DNA of 64,000 nucleotides from Methylocapsa sp. S129 (GTDB lineage Bacteria > Pseudomonadota > Alphaproteobacteria > Rhizobiales > Beijerinckiaceae): assembly GCF_009765995.1 (NCBI RefSeq), contig NZ_LMUI01000032.1, forward strand, positions 1 to 64,000, given 5' to 3'. How positions within the stretch are numbered: the first letter of the stretch is position 1; every line of letters starts with the position of its first letter. The notes below the pieces were generated by a model. It saw nothing but the letters and a program-made list of their open reading frames with translations. It was not told the DNA's origin and did no database searches. A program made the position numbers and the translations under genes. Shown here piece after piece: positions 8,278 to 16,900 of the stretch.

Positions 8278-9690
8278 TCACTTGGCTCCGCGTTCGTCCG
8301 CGTATCGGCTCAGAAATTCGTAGAACCTGTTGTCGTCGGCTCGCGCTATGTTGACGCGGATGTAGGCCGGCCCTGCCCTCTTCTCGACGTTGAAGACACT
8401 TCCGGGAGCAATGAAGATGCCCTCTCGGCCGGCGTCCTTCGCTAACTGGATGTCGTCGATGCCCATAGGTAGCATCATGTAGACGTAGTAGCCGCCCGAG
8501 GGCTCCGCGAACGGTTTGAAGCCACGTCTGTCGAGATTGGCGACCACCTTGTCGGTCGCGGTGCGAATTCGGTTCCCGAGTCGCTTCAAATGTCTGAGAT
8601 AATGCCCATCGTTGATGAGATTGAAGACGAGTTGCTCAACATGTCCGGAGCTATTCACCGTGGTCAGCATCTTGAGTTCCGCCAGCGACGCCACGATGTC
8701 CGGGCGCGCCGCGATGAAGCCGCATCGCAAGCTGGCGGACAGGGTTTTCGAAAACGTCCCGATCGAAATGAGATTGTTGAGCTGATCTAGCGAGGTCATT
8801 CGGAAGGAGCCGACCGTCGGAAGATCGACGAAGGGGTCATCTTCGACGATTAAGAGACCGTGACGGACGGCGATCGACAGAACCGCATGGGCGGTGGGTA
8901 GGCTGATCGAACCGCCGGTTGGGTTATGCGCTAGCGACTGCGTGAAAAAGAGCTTCGCCTGTCCGTCGGCTGCCTTCAAGGCCAAGTCGTCGGGATCTGG
9001 ACCGGTCGCCAAACGCTTTACGCCCACAATCCGCGCCTGCGTGAGTTTGAGCTTCGCGAACAGCGGGTAGTAGCCGGGGTCATCGACAAGCACAGTGTCG
9101 CCGGGCGCGACAAAGCGGCGGACGATCAGATCCAAGGCGTGATTGGCGCCGAAGGTAAGCAATATCTGATCTGGCGTTGCCCGAATTTCCCGCTCGGCAA
9201 AGCGATGGGCAAGCCGCTCTCTCAGTCCCTGAAAGCCCATCGCGGAACCGTATCCGCTGTCGTCTCCCTGCCGGTAGCGTCCATAGGCCCCCAAGTGACG
9301 GCGCACCTCGGACTCTTCCATCCAGGACGCCGGCGGGCGCCCGTCCCCAACGCGGATCGAGAAGCTTTCCTCAAGTTGCGCGGTGAGAAGCGAGGCTATG
9401 TCGACAGCCTCGGCGACATGTTTCGGCGTCGCCCCGGCCGGCTGCGCTGTTCGCCTCAACACCTGGAATCCCGAACCCTGTCGCGCGACCACCTGCCCTG
9501 TCGCGACAAGTCGATCGTATGCATCGATCACGGTGTTTTTGGAGACCCCGAACTGAACGGCGGCTCGCCGAATCGACGGCAACTTCGAGCCGGGCTTCAG
9601 AGCCCCAGACGCAATCGTCGCCTCGAGTTTTTCGACGACCACCCCGCTTTTAGACGGCGAAGCCGGCAAGTCGTCCCGACGTCTCGCCAT
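8278..9690 (-). CDS. MocR-type (GntR HTH plus aminotransferase fold) regulator
   Basis: A 470-residue MocR regulator. Residues about 18-80 are a GntR winged helix ([33 protein letters not shown]). Residues about 110-465 are a class I aminotransferase fold, with the PLP-lysine motif [12 protein letters not shown] and the upstream LVDDPGYYP. MocR proteins use PLP or a PLP adduct as effector. ATG 9690 is preceded by TTGGAGG at proper spacing. The gene diverges from the HMG-CoA reductase operon, so it is the obvious candidate to control it. That would be unusual, because mevalonate has no amino group to react with PLP. Confidence 0.9.
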   Translation of the reverse strand: MARRRDDLPASPSKSGVVVEKLEATIASGALKPGSKLPSIRRAAVQFGVSKNTVIDAYDRLVATGQVVARQGSGFQVLRRTAQPAGATPKHVAEAVDIASLLTAQLEESFSIRVGDGRPPASWMEESEVRRHLGAYGRYRQGDDSGYGSAMGFQGLRERLAHRFAEREIRATPDQILLTFGANHALDLIVRRFVAPGDTVLVDDPGYYPLFAKLKLTQARIVGVKRLATGPDPDDLALKAADGQAKLFFTQSLAHNPTGGSISLPTAHAVLSIAVRHGLLIVEDDPFVDLPTVGSFRMTSLDQLNNLISIGTFSKTLSASLRCGFIAARPDIVASLAELKMLTTVNSSGHVEQLVFNLINDGHYLRHLKRLGNRIRTATDKVVANLDRRGFKPFAEPSGGYYVYMMLPMGIDDIQLAKDAGREGIFIAPGSVFNVEKRAGPAYIRVNIARADDNRFYEFLSRYADERGAK

Positions 9691-9722
9691 GCGTACCTCC
9701 AACGACGCGGGTACAGAAATAT

Positions 9723-9762
9723 ACTGTTTGGTGAAACTGTGCCTTGCTTGATGGTAACAGTT
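9723..9762. promoter_or_regulatory. Repeated ACTGTT half-sites between mocR and mvaA
   Basis: The 129-base gap between the two divergent genes contains ACTGTT at 9723-9728, AACTGT at 9735-9740 and ACAGTT at 9757-9762. The last two are inverted copies of each other, and all three share the ACTGT core. MocR regulators bind repeated half-sites in such gaps, so this is a plausible operator. No strong sigma-70 boxes stand out. Evidence is sequence symmetry and position only. Confidence 0.45.
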
Positions 9763-9819
9763 AAATCAATCCTGAGGCAACAACGACATCGAAGTCGCAA
9801 CGCTCGGGAGACACGCTTG

Positions 9820-11142
9820 GTGGGCGCGAAGGCAGTTGAGGGAGAGGGCGCTGCTCTAAACTCCCGCATCGAAAAATTCCGAGACATGTCGCCGAGCGAA
9901 CGCCTGCAAAAGGTGGCGACGCTCACTGGCATCTCCAAAACTGACACCCGGGCGCTTGGACACCCGGGCGCGCTTCCTTCGACCGTCGCCGATGGAATGA
10001 TCGAGAACGTCATTGGCACGTTCGAACTCCCGCTGGGCGTCGCGACGAATTTCACCATCAACGGGAGCGACTACCTCATCCCGATGGCGGTCGAAGAGCC
10101 TTCCGTCGTCGCGGCGGCGTCCTATATGGCCAGAATCGCACGCGGTTGCGGTGGGTTTGTCACATCAAGCACCGCGCCGATCATGCGCGCGCAAATCCAG
10201 ATTCTAGGTCTGAAGGATCCCTACGGCGCCCGAGCGCGGCTGCTTTCGGCCCGTGAGGAGATCGTCACGGCCGCGAACGCGAAGGATCACGTCCTCGTCC
10301 GGCTTGGCGGCGGGTGTCGCGATATCGAAATTCATGTCTTCGAGGACACGCTCGTTGGGCCGATGGTTGTCCTCCACTTGCTCGTCGACGTTCGCGACGC
10401 GATGGGCGCCAACACCGTCAATACGATGGCCGAGACCGTCGCTCCCATTGTCGAGCGCGTTAGCGGGGGCGTCGTGCGGCTCCGTATTCTTTCGAACCTC
10501 GCGGACCTGCGGATAGCGCGGGCTCGGGTTTCACTCACGCCCGCGTCTCTCGCAACATCTGAATATTCTGGCGCGCGCATGGCGGAGGGAATTGTCGAAG
10601 CCTGCGCGCTGGCGATCGTCGATCCCTATCGCGCGGCGACCCACAACAAGGGGATCATGAATGGCATCGACCCGGTCGTCGTCGCCACGGGCAACGATTG
10701 GCGCGCGATCGAGGCTGGCGCACATGCCTACGCCGCCAGAAGCGGTCGCTACACCTCGCTCAGCCGCTGGGAAATCGATTCTTCAGGCTCGTTGGTCGGC
10801 ACCATTGAAATGCCGATGGCTTTGGGCCTCGTCGGCGGCGCCACCAAGACCCACCCGGCGGCGCAGGCCGCGCTGAAAGTGCTAGGGGTCAAGAGCGCGC
10901 AGGAACTCGCGGAAGTCGCTGTCGCCGTCGGATTGGCGCAGAACATGGCGGCGTTGCGCGCTCTGGCGACAGAGGGAATCCAGCGCGGCCACATGGCGTT
11001 GCATGCACGCAATATCGCCATCGTTGCTGGGGCCGTCGGCAGCGAGATCGATGTGGTGGCTGCTGAACTTGCCAATGCTCACGATGTGCGGACCGACCGC
11101 GCCAAAGAGATCATCAAACGTCTCAAGGCTGAAAAAGCGTGA
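9820..11142 (+). CDS. mvaA: Hydroxymethylglutaryl-CoA reductase, class II (degradative)
   Basis: A 440-residue class II HMG-CoA reductase, which in the degradative direction oxidises mevalonate with CoA and two NAD+ to HMG-CoA. With GTG 9820 as residue 1, the catalytic residues fall at Glu93 ([11 protein letters not shown]), Lys277 ([11 protein letters not shown]), Asp293 (ATGNDW) and His391 ([10 protein letters not shown]). These are spaced exactly as Glu83, Lys267, Asp283 and His381 of the Pseudomonas mevalonii enzyme. The nucleotide-binding DAMGAN segment is present. The frame is open far upstream, but that part is antisense to mocR. TTG 9817 is an alternative start; GGGAG at 9806-9810 serves both. 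It heads an operon ending in HMG-CoA lyase, which supports a catabolic role. Confidence 0.95.
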   Translation: MGAKAVEGEGAALNSRIEKFRDMSPSERLQKVATLTGISKTDTRALGHPGALPSTVADGMIENVIGTFELPLGVATNFTINGSDYLIPMAVEEPSVVAAASYMARIARGCGGFVTSSTAPIMRAQIQILGLKDPYGARARLLSAREEIVTAANAKDHVLVRLGGGCRDIEIHVFEDTLVGPMVVLHLLVDVRDAMGANTVNTMAETVAPIVERVSGGVVRLRILSNLADLRIARARVSLTPASLATSEYSGARMAEGIVEACALAIVDPYRAATHNKGIMNGIDPVVVATGNDWRAIEAGAHAYAARSGRYTSLSRWEIDSSGSLVGTIEMPMALGLVGGATKTHPAAQAALKVLGVKSAQELAEVAVAVGLAQNMAALRALATEGIQRGHMALHARNIAIVAGAVGSEIDVVAAELANAHDVRTDRAKEIIKRLKAEKA

Positions 11143-11237
11143 ACGATGAGCAAACCAAGAACGAGGCCGGAGGCAGGGGTGCTTCCAAACGTCGTTCAGA
11201 AGATATCGGTCGATATCGACCCATGGGAGAGCGTTCA

Positions 11238-12449
11238 GTGAAAGTGAAAATCGCCTGCGCCTTCGTCGCCAGCCTGCTGATGTTGAGCGCCGCTTTGGCC
11301 GACGACAAGATCGTCAAGATTGGCAGTCTGAGCGACCAAACGAGCCTCAATGCCGATGCTGGAGGCCCTGGCTCATTGCTCGCCGCGCAAATGGCTGTCG
11401 AGGATAGCGGACTCACAAAACAGGGTTGGAGCATCGACGTCACATCAGGCGACCATCAGAACAAGCCTGACGTCGGGGTCGGCATCGCCCGCAAATGGTT
11501 CGACATAGACAAAGTGGACGCGATTGTCGACGGGCAGCATTCCGGCGTCGCCCTTGCGGTCGCTGTGGTCGCAAAGGAAAAGAATGGCATTTTCCTCAAT
11601 TCCGGCGCTGCAACCTCGGACCTCACCGGCAAGGCATGCACCCCCAACACGGTGCACTGGACCTACGACACCTACGCGCTCGCCAACAGCACGGGCAAGG
11701 CATTGGTCAAGGCCGGCGGAGACACTTGGTTCTTTCTAACCGCCGACTACGCCTTCGGCCACGCACTACAGCGCGACACGACCGCTGTCATCGAAGCGAA
11801 CGGTGGCAAAGTCATCGATAGCGTCAACGCGCCGGTCAATACACCAGATTTCTCGTCCTTCCTATTGAAGGCGCAATCATCCAAGGCCAAGATCGTCGGC
11901 CTGGCCAACGCCGGCGGCGACACATCGAATTCGATCAAGCAGGCGCATGAGTTCGGCATTGTCGCAGGCGGCCAGAAGCTTGCGGCGCTGTTGCTGTTCA
12001 TTACCGACGTCAACGCGCTGGGACTCGACGTTGCGCAGGGATTGGAGTTCTCCGAGACCTTCTACTGGGACATGAACGACGGCACGCGTGCGTTCTCGAA
12101 GCGGTTTTCGGAGCGCATGAAAAATCACGCGATGCCGACCATGGTGCAGGCAGGCGTCTACGCGTCGGTCATCCACTATCTGAAGGCGCTGGATGCGCTG
12201 GGAGGCAATCCGCACGACGGAGCCAAAGTGGTCGCCAAGATGAAGGAAATGCCGACTGACGATCCGTTGTTCGGAAAGGGCATGATTCGCACCGATGGGC
12301 GCGCGATCCATCCGGTGTTCTTGTTCGAGGTGAAGACGCCGGCCGAATCGAAATATCCGTGGGACTATTACAAGCTTGTCGCGACGATCCCCGCCGAGGA
12401 AGCGTTCCGCCCCCTGGCGCAAAGCGAATGCCCGCTCGTCAAGAAATAA
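11238..12449 (+). CDS. Leu/Ile/Val-type ABC transporter substrate-binding protein
   Basis: A 403-residue periplasmic binding protein of the LivK-like type I family. It has a signal peptide (KIACAFVASLLMLSAALA, cleavage before DDKIVKIG) and family segments such as GDHQNKPDVGVGIARKWF and VDAIVDGQHSGVALAV. GTG 11238 is preferred because GGGAG at 11225-11229 precedes it and it begins the signal peptide; ATG 11223 is possible. No LivH, LivM, LivG or LivF partner lies in this operon, whose permeases and ATPase are of ribose type. It may use the distant liv genes, act as a sensor, or be an extra receptor for the same ligand. Ligand unknown. Confidence 0.88.
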   Translation: MKVKIACAFVASLLMLSAALADDKIVKIGSLSDQTSLNADAGGPGSLLAAQMAVEDSGLTKQGWSIDVTSGDHQNKPDVGVGIARKWFDIDKVDAIVDGQHSGVALAVAVVAKEKNGIFLNSGAATSDLTGKACTPNTVHWTYDTYALANSTGKALVKAGGDTWFFLTADYAFGHALQRDTTAVIEANGGKVIDSVNAPVNTPDFSSFLLKAQSSKAKIVGLANAGGDTSNSIKQAHEFGIVAGGQKLAALLLFITDVNALGLDVAQGLEFSETFYWDMNDGTRAFSKRFSERMKNHAMPTMVQAGVYASVIHYLKALDALGGNPHDGAKVVAKMKEMPTDDPLFGKGMIRTDGRAIHPVFLFEVKTPAESKYPWDYYKLVATIPAEEAFRPLAQSECPLVKK

Positions 12450-12583
12450 GCGCTGAAACATCAAAGGCCGTGTCTAGCAAGAACAACAGTACGCCGACAC
12501 GCAATTCGCGACCGAATCACGACGATTCGACCGCTCATTGCGAACGCGACTTTTGTGTTTGGCAAAGACAAAGGAAGGAAACA

Positions 12584-12670
12584 ATGCGCCAGTTGTCACG
12601 CTTCGCAGCACACGTTGACCTCGGCAAGGAGATTTCGAGCGACCTTCGGTCGGAAAGAGCCGACCGATGA
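12584..12670 (+). CDS. Small ORF translationally coupled to the first permease
   Basis: A 28-codon ORF starts at ATG 12584, nine bases after a strong AAGGAAGG ribosome site, and its TGA overlaps the permease ATG (ATGA at 12667-12670). The peptide, MRQLSRFAAHVDLGKEISSD and eight more residues, resembles nothing I recognise. The permease has no other good ribosome site close by, so this ORF may exist to deliver ribosomes to it. It could also be a degraded gene end. Coding is supported only by the ribosome site and the overlap. Confidence 0.45.
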   Translation: MRQLSRFAAHVDLGKEISSDLRSERADR

Positions 12671-13686
12671 GCGAAGCGCGAACGACGCCGGAAGCGAAGT
12701 CGTCTCAGAAACTCATCCAGAAGATATTCAGAAGTCAGGAGGGCATCGTCTTCGCGCTGGCCGTTGCAGCTTTCCTCGTGTTCGCACTCCTGCTGCCTGC
12801 GTTTGCGAGTCCTGGCAATCTCCTTGCCCTTGTTCGAAGCGTCTCGATTCTCGGGATCCTGGCGCTCGGTATGGCGCTTGTGGTCATCGCGCGCGGAATC
12901 GACGTTTCAATGATCGCCACGATGGTCGTGTCGGTGTCGTGGGCTTTCGTTCTCGCGAGATCCGGCTATTCCTTCGGCATCGCCCTGCTCATCGGCGTGA
13001 GCTTCGCATTGGTCGTCGGCGCTGCGATCGGAGCGCTGATCGCCTTCGGCGACGTGCCACCCATTTTCGCGACCCTTGCGGCGGGATCGGTCATCTACGG
13101 ATTGGGTCGGACGTTCTTCTTCAAACTGGAAATGCAGAACGTTCCCCCCGGCAACGACTGGTTCTTGTTCATTGGGCAAGGACGGATTCTGGGAGTGCCC
13201 ATAACGATCGTCGCGTTCGGCGTTCTTTGCCTGCTGCTGCATTTCATCCTGAGTTCGACACGCTTCGGATGGCTCACCTACGCCATGGGCAACAATCCGG
13301 CGGCGGCAAGGATAACCGGCGCCCCCTTTCGCCCAATAGTCATCGCGCAATACGTCGCCAGCAGCTTCATCGCCTATGTCGCCGGGCTCATTCTCGCGTC
13401 GTCGGCCTCGGCCATCAACGCGCGCCTTTTCAACTCAACGATGATTTACGACATCCTGCTCGTCGTTGTGCTTGGCGGCATAGGCCTGAACGGCGGCCAC
13501 GGCAGCGTCCGCAACGTCGTCCTCGGCACCGTCTTCGTCGGCATCCTTCTCAACGGGATGACGATCATGAACATCGACTACACCATCCAGAATCTCGTCA
13601 AGGGCGTCGTTCTTCTTCTCGCCATCGTCGTCGATTCCCTGGTCAACCCGAGGGACGAGCAAACTTCTCAACAGGGCGATCTCTGA
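12667..13686 (+). CDS. Ribose-type ABC transporter permease (RbsC family)
   Basis: A 339-residue inner-membrane permease with about nine or ten hydrophobic segments. The RbsC family core is visible: SILGILALGMALVVIARGID near residues 58-77, and the late glycine-rich segment VVLGGIGLNGGHGSVRNVVLG. It is one of two different permeases in the operon, so the channel is probably a heterodimer with the permease half of the fusion protein encoded downstream. It would work with the double-domain ATPase and the binding protein of the next gene. The 217 bases before it contain the small coupled ORF and no other gene. The ligand, by context, is mevalonate or mevalonolactone rather than a sugar. Confidence 0.92.
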   Translation: MSEARTTPEAKSSQKLIQKIFRSQEGIVFALAVAAFLVFALLLPAFASPGNLLALVRSVSILGILALGMALVVIARGIDVSMIATMVVSVSWAFVLARSGYSFGIALLIGVSFALVVGAAIGALIAFGDVPPIFATLAAGSVIYGLGRTFFFKLEMQNVPPGNDWFLFIGQGRILGVPITIVAFGVLCLLLHFILSSTRFGWLTYAMGNNPAAARITGAPFRPIVIAQYVASSFIAYVAGLILASSASAINARLFNSTMIYDILLVVVLGGIGLNGGHGSVRNVVLGTVFVGILLNGMTIMNIDYTIQNLVKGVVLLLAIVVDSLVNPRDEQTSQQGDL

Positions 13687-13748
13687 TTGGGGAACGGATC
13701 CCATATCCGCATTCAAAGTAGACCAGCAACCAAAACCGGGAGGAAACC

Positions 13749-14765
13749 ATGCGAATGTTCACGAAAATAAAAATCGCGATTGCAGCCTGCGTGGCGTTGA
13801 TCGGTATCGGAGCGGCGCAAGCGCAGGACAAAGGTCTCGAAAATCCGCGCAGCACAGCATTTCACAAGACGCTCGCCGGCAAGAAGGTTGTGTTCGTGCC
13901 GTTGTCCATGGGCTTCGACCTGACCGAGGGCTGGGCCGCTCAGATGCGCAAACAGGCCGCGCGCCTAAACTACTCCTTCGAGATCCGCGATCCTGCCTGG
14001 AGCACCGATGCCGGCACCCGCGCCCTTTCGTCGCTGATCACAGAGAAACCCGACCTCATCGTCCTGCACAATCCGGACATCCAGTCCTACGCCCGCCTTA
14101 TCAACCAGGCGCAGGCCGCCGGCATCAAGATCGTGCAGATCAACCTCGAATCCAACTCCACCAGCGATTCCTACGTCGGCGCGGATTGGACAGAAATCGG
14201 AGAGCAGGCCGCGAACGCCATCGTGAAAAAGTGCGGCGCCGGCAATGGCGTGTCGAGAAAAATTGCGATCGATACGGGCGTCCCGACGGCCGCTTCCGAC
14301 GTGTTCCAGCTCGACGGCATTTACAAGGTCCTGAAACAGCACCCGGAAATCCAGGTCGTTTCGCAACAAGCCACCGAATACAACGCCGAGAAGGCGCGTT
14401 CGATCATGGATACGGTTTTGCAGCAGAACCCCGATCTTTGCGGCGCCATAGGCATCTGGGATAACCAGGACACGGGCACCGCCTCGGCGATCAAGCAGGC
14501 CGGCAAGAGCGATCAAGTCTACCTGGTGACCAGCGGCGGCGGCAATCGCGTCGGCTGTGAGAACGTCGAGAAGGGATTGTTCAATCTCTACATCAGCTAC
14601 AACGTCCCGTTGCAGGGCGATATCCTGAACGCTGAAATCGCGCGCCTTCTGATGTCAGACAGCCCCGCTGGCAAGGTGAAGACGCTCTACTTCAACCCGC
14701 TGACGCAGATCACGAAGGAAAACGTCAACCCGCGCAATTGCTGGACGCTCGACGACCTCAAGTAA
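13749..14765 (+). CDS. Ribose-type ABC transporter substrate-binding protein (RbsB-like)
   Basis: A 338-residue secreted binding protein (signal peptide about residues 1-25, cleavage after GIGAAQA) of the type 1 sugar-binding fold. It has KKVVFVPLSMGFDLTEGWAA at the start of the first lobe, LIVLHNPDIQSYARLINQAQ, and GIWDNQDTGTASAIKQAG in the second lobe. The ribosome site GGGAGG is seven bases before ATG 13749. It lies between the two permease genes and is the natural receptor of this importer. The family covers sugars, autoinducer-2 and other small polyols, so a hydroxy acid or lactone ligand is plausible but unproven. Confidence 0.92.
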   Translation: MRMFTKIKIAIAACVALIGIGAAQAQDKGLENPRSTAFHKTLAGKKVVFVPLSMGFDLTEGWAAQMRKQAARLNYSFEIRDPAWSTDAGTRALSSLITEKPDLIVLHNPDIQSYARLINQAQAAGIKIVQINLESNSTSDSYVGADWTEIGEQAANAIVKKCGAGNGVSRKIAIDTGVPTAASDVFQLDGIYKVLKQHPEIQVVSQQATEYNAEKARSIMDTVLQQNPDLCGAIGIWDNQDTGTASAIKQAGKSDQVYLVTSGGGNRVGCENVEKGLFNLYISYNVPLQGDILNAEIARLLMSDSPAGKVKTLYFNPLTQITKENVNPRNCWTLDDLK

Positions 14766-14782
14766 GAAGCGGTCCGAGACTG

Positions 14783-16900
14783 ATGGCCATCAGCGAGACT
14801 TTCGTCCGTATTCGATATCGATGGTTTTCCGATCGACTGGTTGGAGAAATCCTTTCCAAGAGCTGGATCGACAACGCCATACCGACAATCGCGCTGGTGG
14901 CCACCCTTGGCGTCATGATCGCGATCATTCCCGACTATCTATCCGTCGGGAATTTGACCGATCTCTCTCGGCAAGTCGCCGAGTTCGGCCTTATCGCCAT
15001 GGCGCTTACGATCGTCATCCTATCCGGGGGGATCGATCTTTCCGTCGGTTCGATGTTCGCGCTCTGTGTGCTCGCGGCGCTTGTGTCGATGAATGTCTTG
15101 GGGCTGCCCCTGTTGGCAGCCTTGACGGCCACTTTGGCGACCGGGCTGCTTTGCGGACTGCTCAATGGCGTTCTTGTCGGTTACCTCAGGTTAAGGGCGT
15201 TCATCACGACGCTCGTCACGCTCGTCATTTACCGAGCCCTTTACGACATCGTCTTTCCCCGACTGGCCAGCGCGATCGTCGGAAGCACCCCGGATTCCCC
15301 TACCTGGGATTTCATTGGATATGGCGTCGTCTACGGCGTGCCGGTCTCCTTCCTGATCTTCTTGGCGGTAGCGATTGTGCTGCACATTGTGCTGTCCCGC
15401 TTGCGTCCAGGCTGGCGCCTGCGAGCCGTCGGCGGCGCTCGACGTTCGGCTTACAACGCCGGCATCAACGTGAAGCTGACGGTTTGCCTCGCCTACGTCT
15501 CCTCCGGGATTCTCACGGCGATCGCCGCCTTCCTGTTCTCCGCTCGCCTTGGAAGCACGGGGGCGGACACCGGGATTGGGCTGGAAATCTCGGTTCTCAC
15601 CGCAGTTGTCCTGGGCGGTGTATCACTCGGCGGCGGCCGAGGATCCGTCGGCAACGCGGTCATCGGCTCGATCCTGGTCCTGATCCTCACCAACAGTCTG
15701 ATCCGGCTCGCCATGCCAGGATCGGTGAGCCAATTGCTGCTTGGCTGCGTACTCATCCTCGCCGTCCTTTTCGACGCCAAATGGGTCAAGAACCGCGCGA
15801 AGATCCTCAGCCGGGTCTATATGTCGCCAACTTATCTCAAGCTGCCCGACAGAAGCCAAGGCGCGCGGGAGGATTACTTTGCCCTCAACAACCGGCTCGG
15901 CGGCGTCGATCTGATCGGCTTGGGCGAAGTCGAGGGGCCGGAAGACGTCATCCTCGATCAGAATGACCACCTCTATACCGGGACGCGGCTCGGCACGATC
16001 GTCCGGTTCTTTGCCCCCGATTATAAGCATAGCGAAGTGTTCGCGCGGATCGGCGGACATCCTCTTGGCCTCGCGTTCGATCAAGCCGGCGATCTCATCG
16101 CCTGCGTCGGCGGCATGGGCGTCTACAAAGTATCGCCCGAGGGCGCTGTGAGCAAAGTCACCGACGAAACGAACCGAAGCCTTTTCTCGGTCATCGATGA
16201 CTCCCGCCTTCGTCTTCCTGACGATCTCGATATCGCCCCGGACGGGCGCATCTTCTTCAGCGAAGCGACCATCCGCTACGAAATGTCGGAATGGGCGGTC
16301 GATGCGCTGGAAGGACGCGGCAACGGCCGGCTCATCTGCTACGATCCTCGCACCAAAACAACGCGCACGATCCTGCGTGGACTGATATTCCCCAATGGCG
16401 TCACGATCTGCCGCGACGGCCAGTCGCTCCTGTTCGCGGAGACCTGGGCGTGCCGGATCAACCGCTATTGGTTTGACGGGCCGCGCAAGGGACAGCGCGA
16501 GATTTTCATCGACAACCTCCCTGGCTATCCCGACAACATCAACCGCGGCTCCGGCGGAACCTACTGGATCGCCCTGCTGGGTATGCGGACCAAGACGTTC
16601 GATCTGGCGATGCGCAAGCCGGGCTTTCGACGACGGGTCGCGCGACGCGTTGCTGCGGACGAATGGTTGTTTCCCAACATCAATCGCGGTTGCGTCGTGC
16701 ACGCGTCGGCCAGCGGCGAGATTCTCGACGTGCTCTGGGATGAAACCGGCGAGAACCATCCGTCGATCACTTCGACTTGCGAACATAAGGGGCAATTGTT
16801 CCTGGGCGGCGTTTCGAACAATCGCATTGGGCGCGTTAAACTGCCCGACGGCGACCCGAGGTGGACGACCCGGCAGGATTATTGGGGAGCCCCCCAATGA
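14783..16900 (+). CDS. Fusion: RbsC-type permease plus SMP-30/strictosidine-synthase-like propeller
   Basis: A 705-residue fusion in one uninterrupted frame from ATG 14783. Residues about 30-330 are an RbsC-family permease (LTIVILSGGIDLSVGSMFAL; VVLGGVSLGGGRGSVGNAV). After a short linker, residues about 375-700 form a six-bladed beta-propeller of the SMP-30/gluconolactonase/strictosidine-synthase group. Likely metal ligands are kept: Glu in EVEGPEDV, Asn in FPNGVTICRDG and Asp in LPGYPDNI. No signal peptide separates the halves, so propeller location (cytoplasm or periplasm) depends on the permease C-terminus, normally cytoplasmic. I infer hydrolysis of an imported lactone, for example mevalonolactone. 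ATGA overlap with the next gene. Confidence 0.88.
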   Translation: MAISETFVRIRYRWFSDRLVGEILSKSWIDNAIPTIALVATLGVMIAIIPDYLSVGNLTDLSRQVAEFGLIAMALTIVILSGGIDLSVGSMFALCVLAALVSMNVLGLPLLAALTATLATGLLCGLLNGVLVGYLRLRAFITTLVTLVIYRALYDIVFPRLASAIVGSTPDSPTWDFIGYGVVYGVPVSFLIFLAVAIVLHIVLSRLRPGWRLRAVGGARRSAYNAGINVKLTVCLAYVSSGILTAIAAFLFSARLGSTGADTGIGLEISVLTAVVLGGVSLGGGRGSVGNAVIGSILVLILTNSLIRLAMPGSVSQLLLGCVLILAVLFDAKWVKNRAKILSRVYMSPTYLKLPDRSQGAREDYFALNNRLGGVDLIGLGEVEGPEDVILDQNDHLYTGTRLGTIVRFFAPDYKHSEVFARIGGHPLGLAFDQAGDLIACVGGMGVYKVSPEGAVSKVTDETNRSLFSVIDDSRLRLPDDLDIAPDGRIFFSEATIRYEMSEWAVDALEGRGNGRLICYDPRTKTTRTILRGLIFPNGVTICRDGQSLLFAETWACRINRYWFDGPRKGQREIFIDNLPGYPDNINRGSGGTYWIALLGMRTKTFDLAMRKPGFRRRVARRVAADEWLFPNINRGCVVHASASGEILDVLWDETGENHPSITSTCEHKGQLFLGGVSNNRIGRVKLPDGDPRWTTRQDYWGAPQ

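Noticed and set aside
9139-9816. A 226-codon upstream extension of the HMG-CoA reductase frame
   Set aside because: It is antisense to the mocR coding region and crosses the promoter; the family homology begins after 9820.
15623-16897. A long minus-strand open frame opposite the permease-propeller fusion
   Set aside because: It is a high-GC shadow with no family features; the plus-strand product is clearly homologous to known families.
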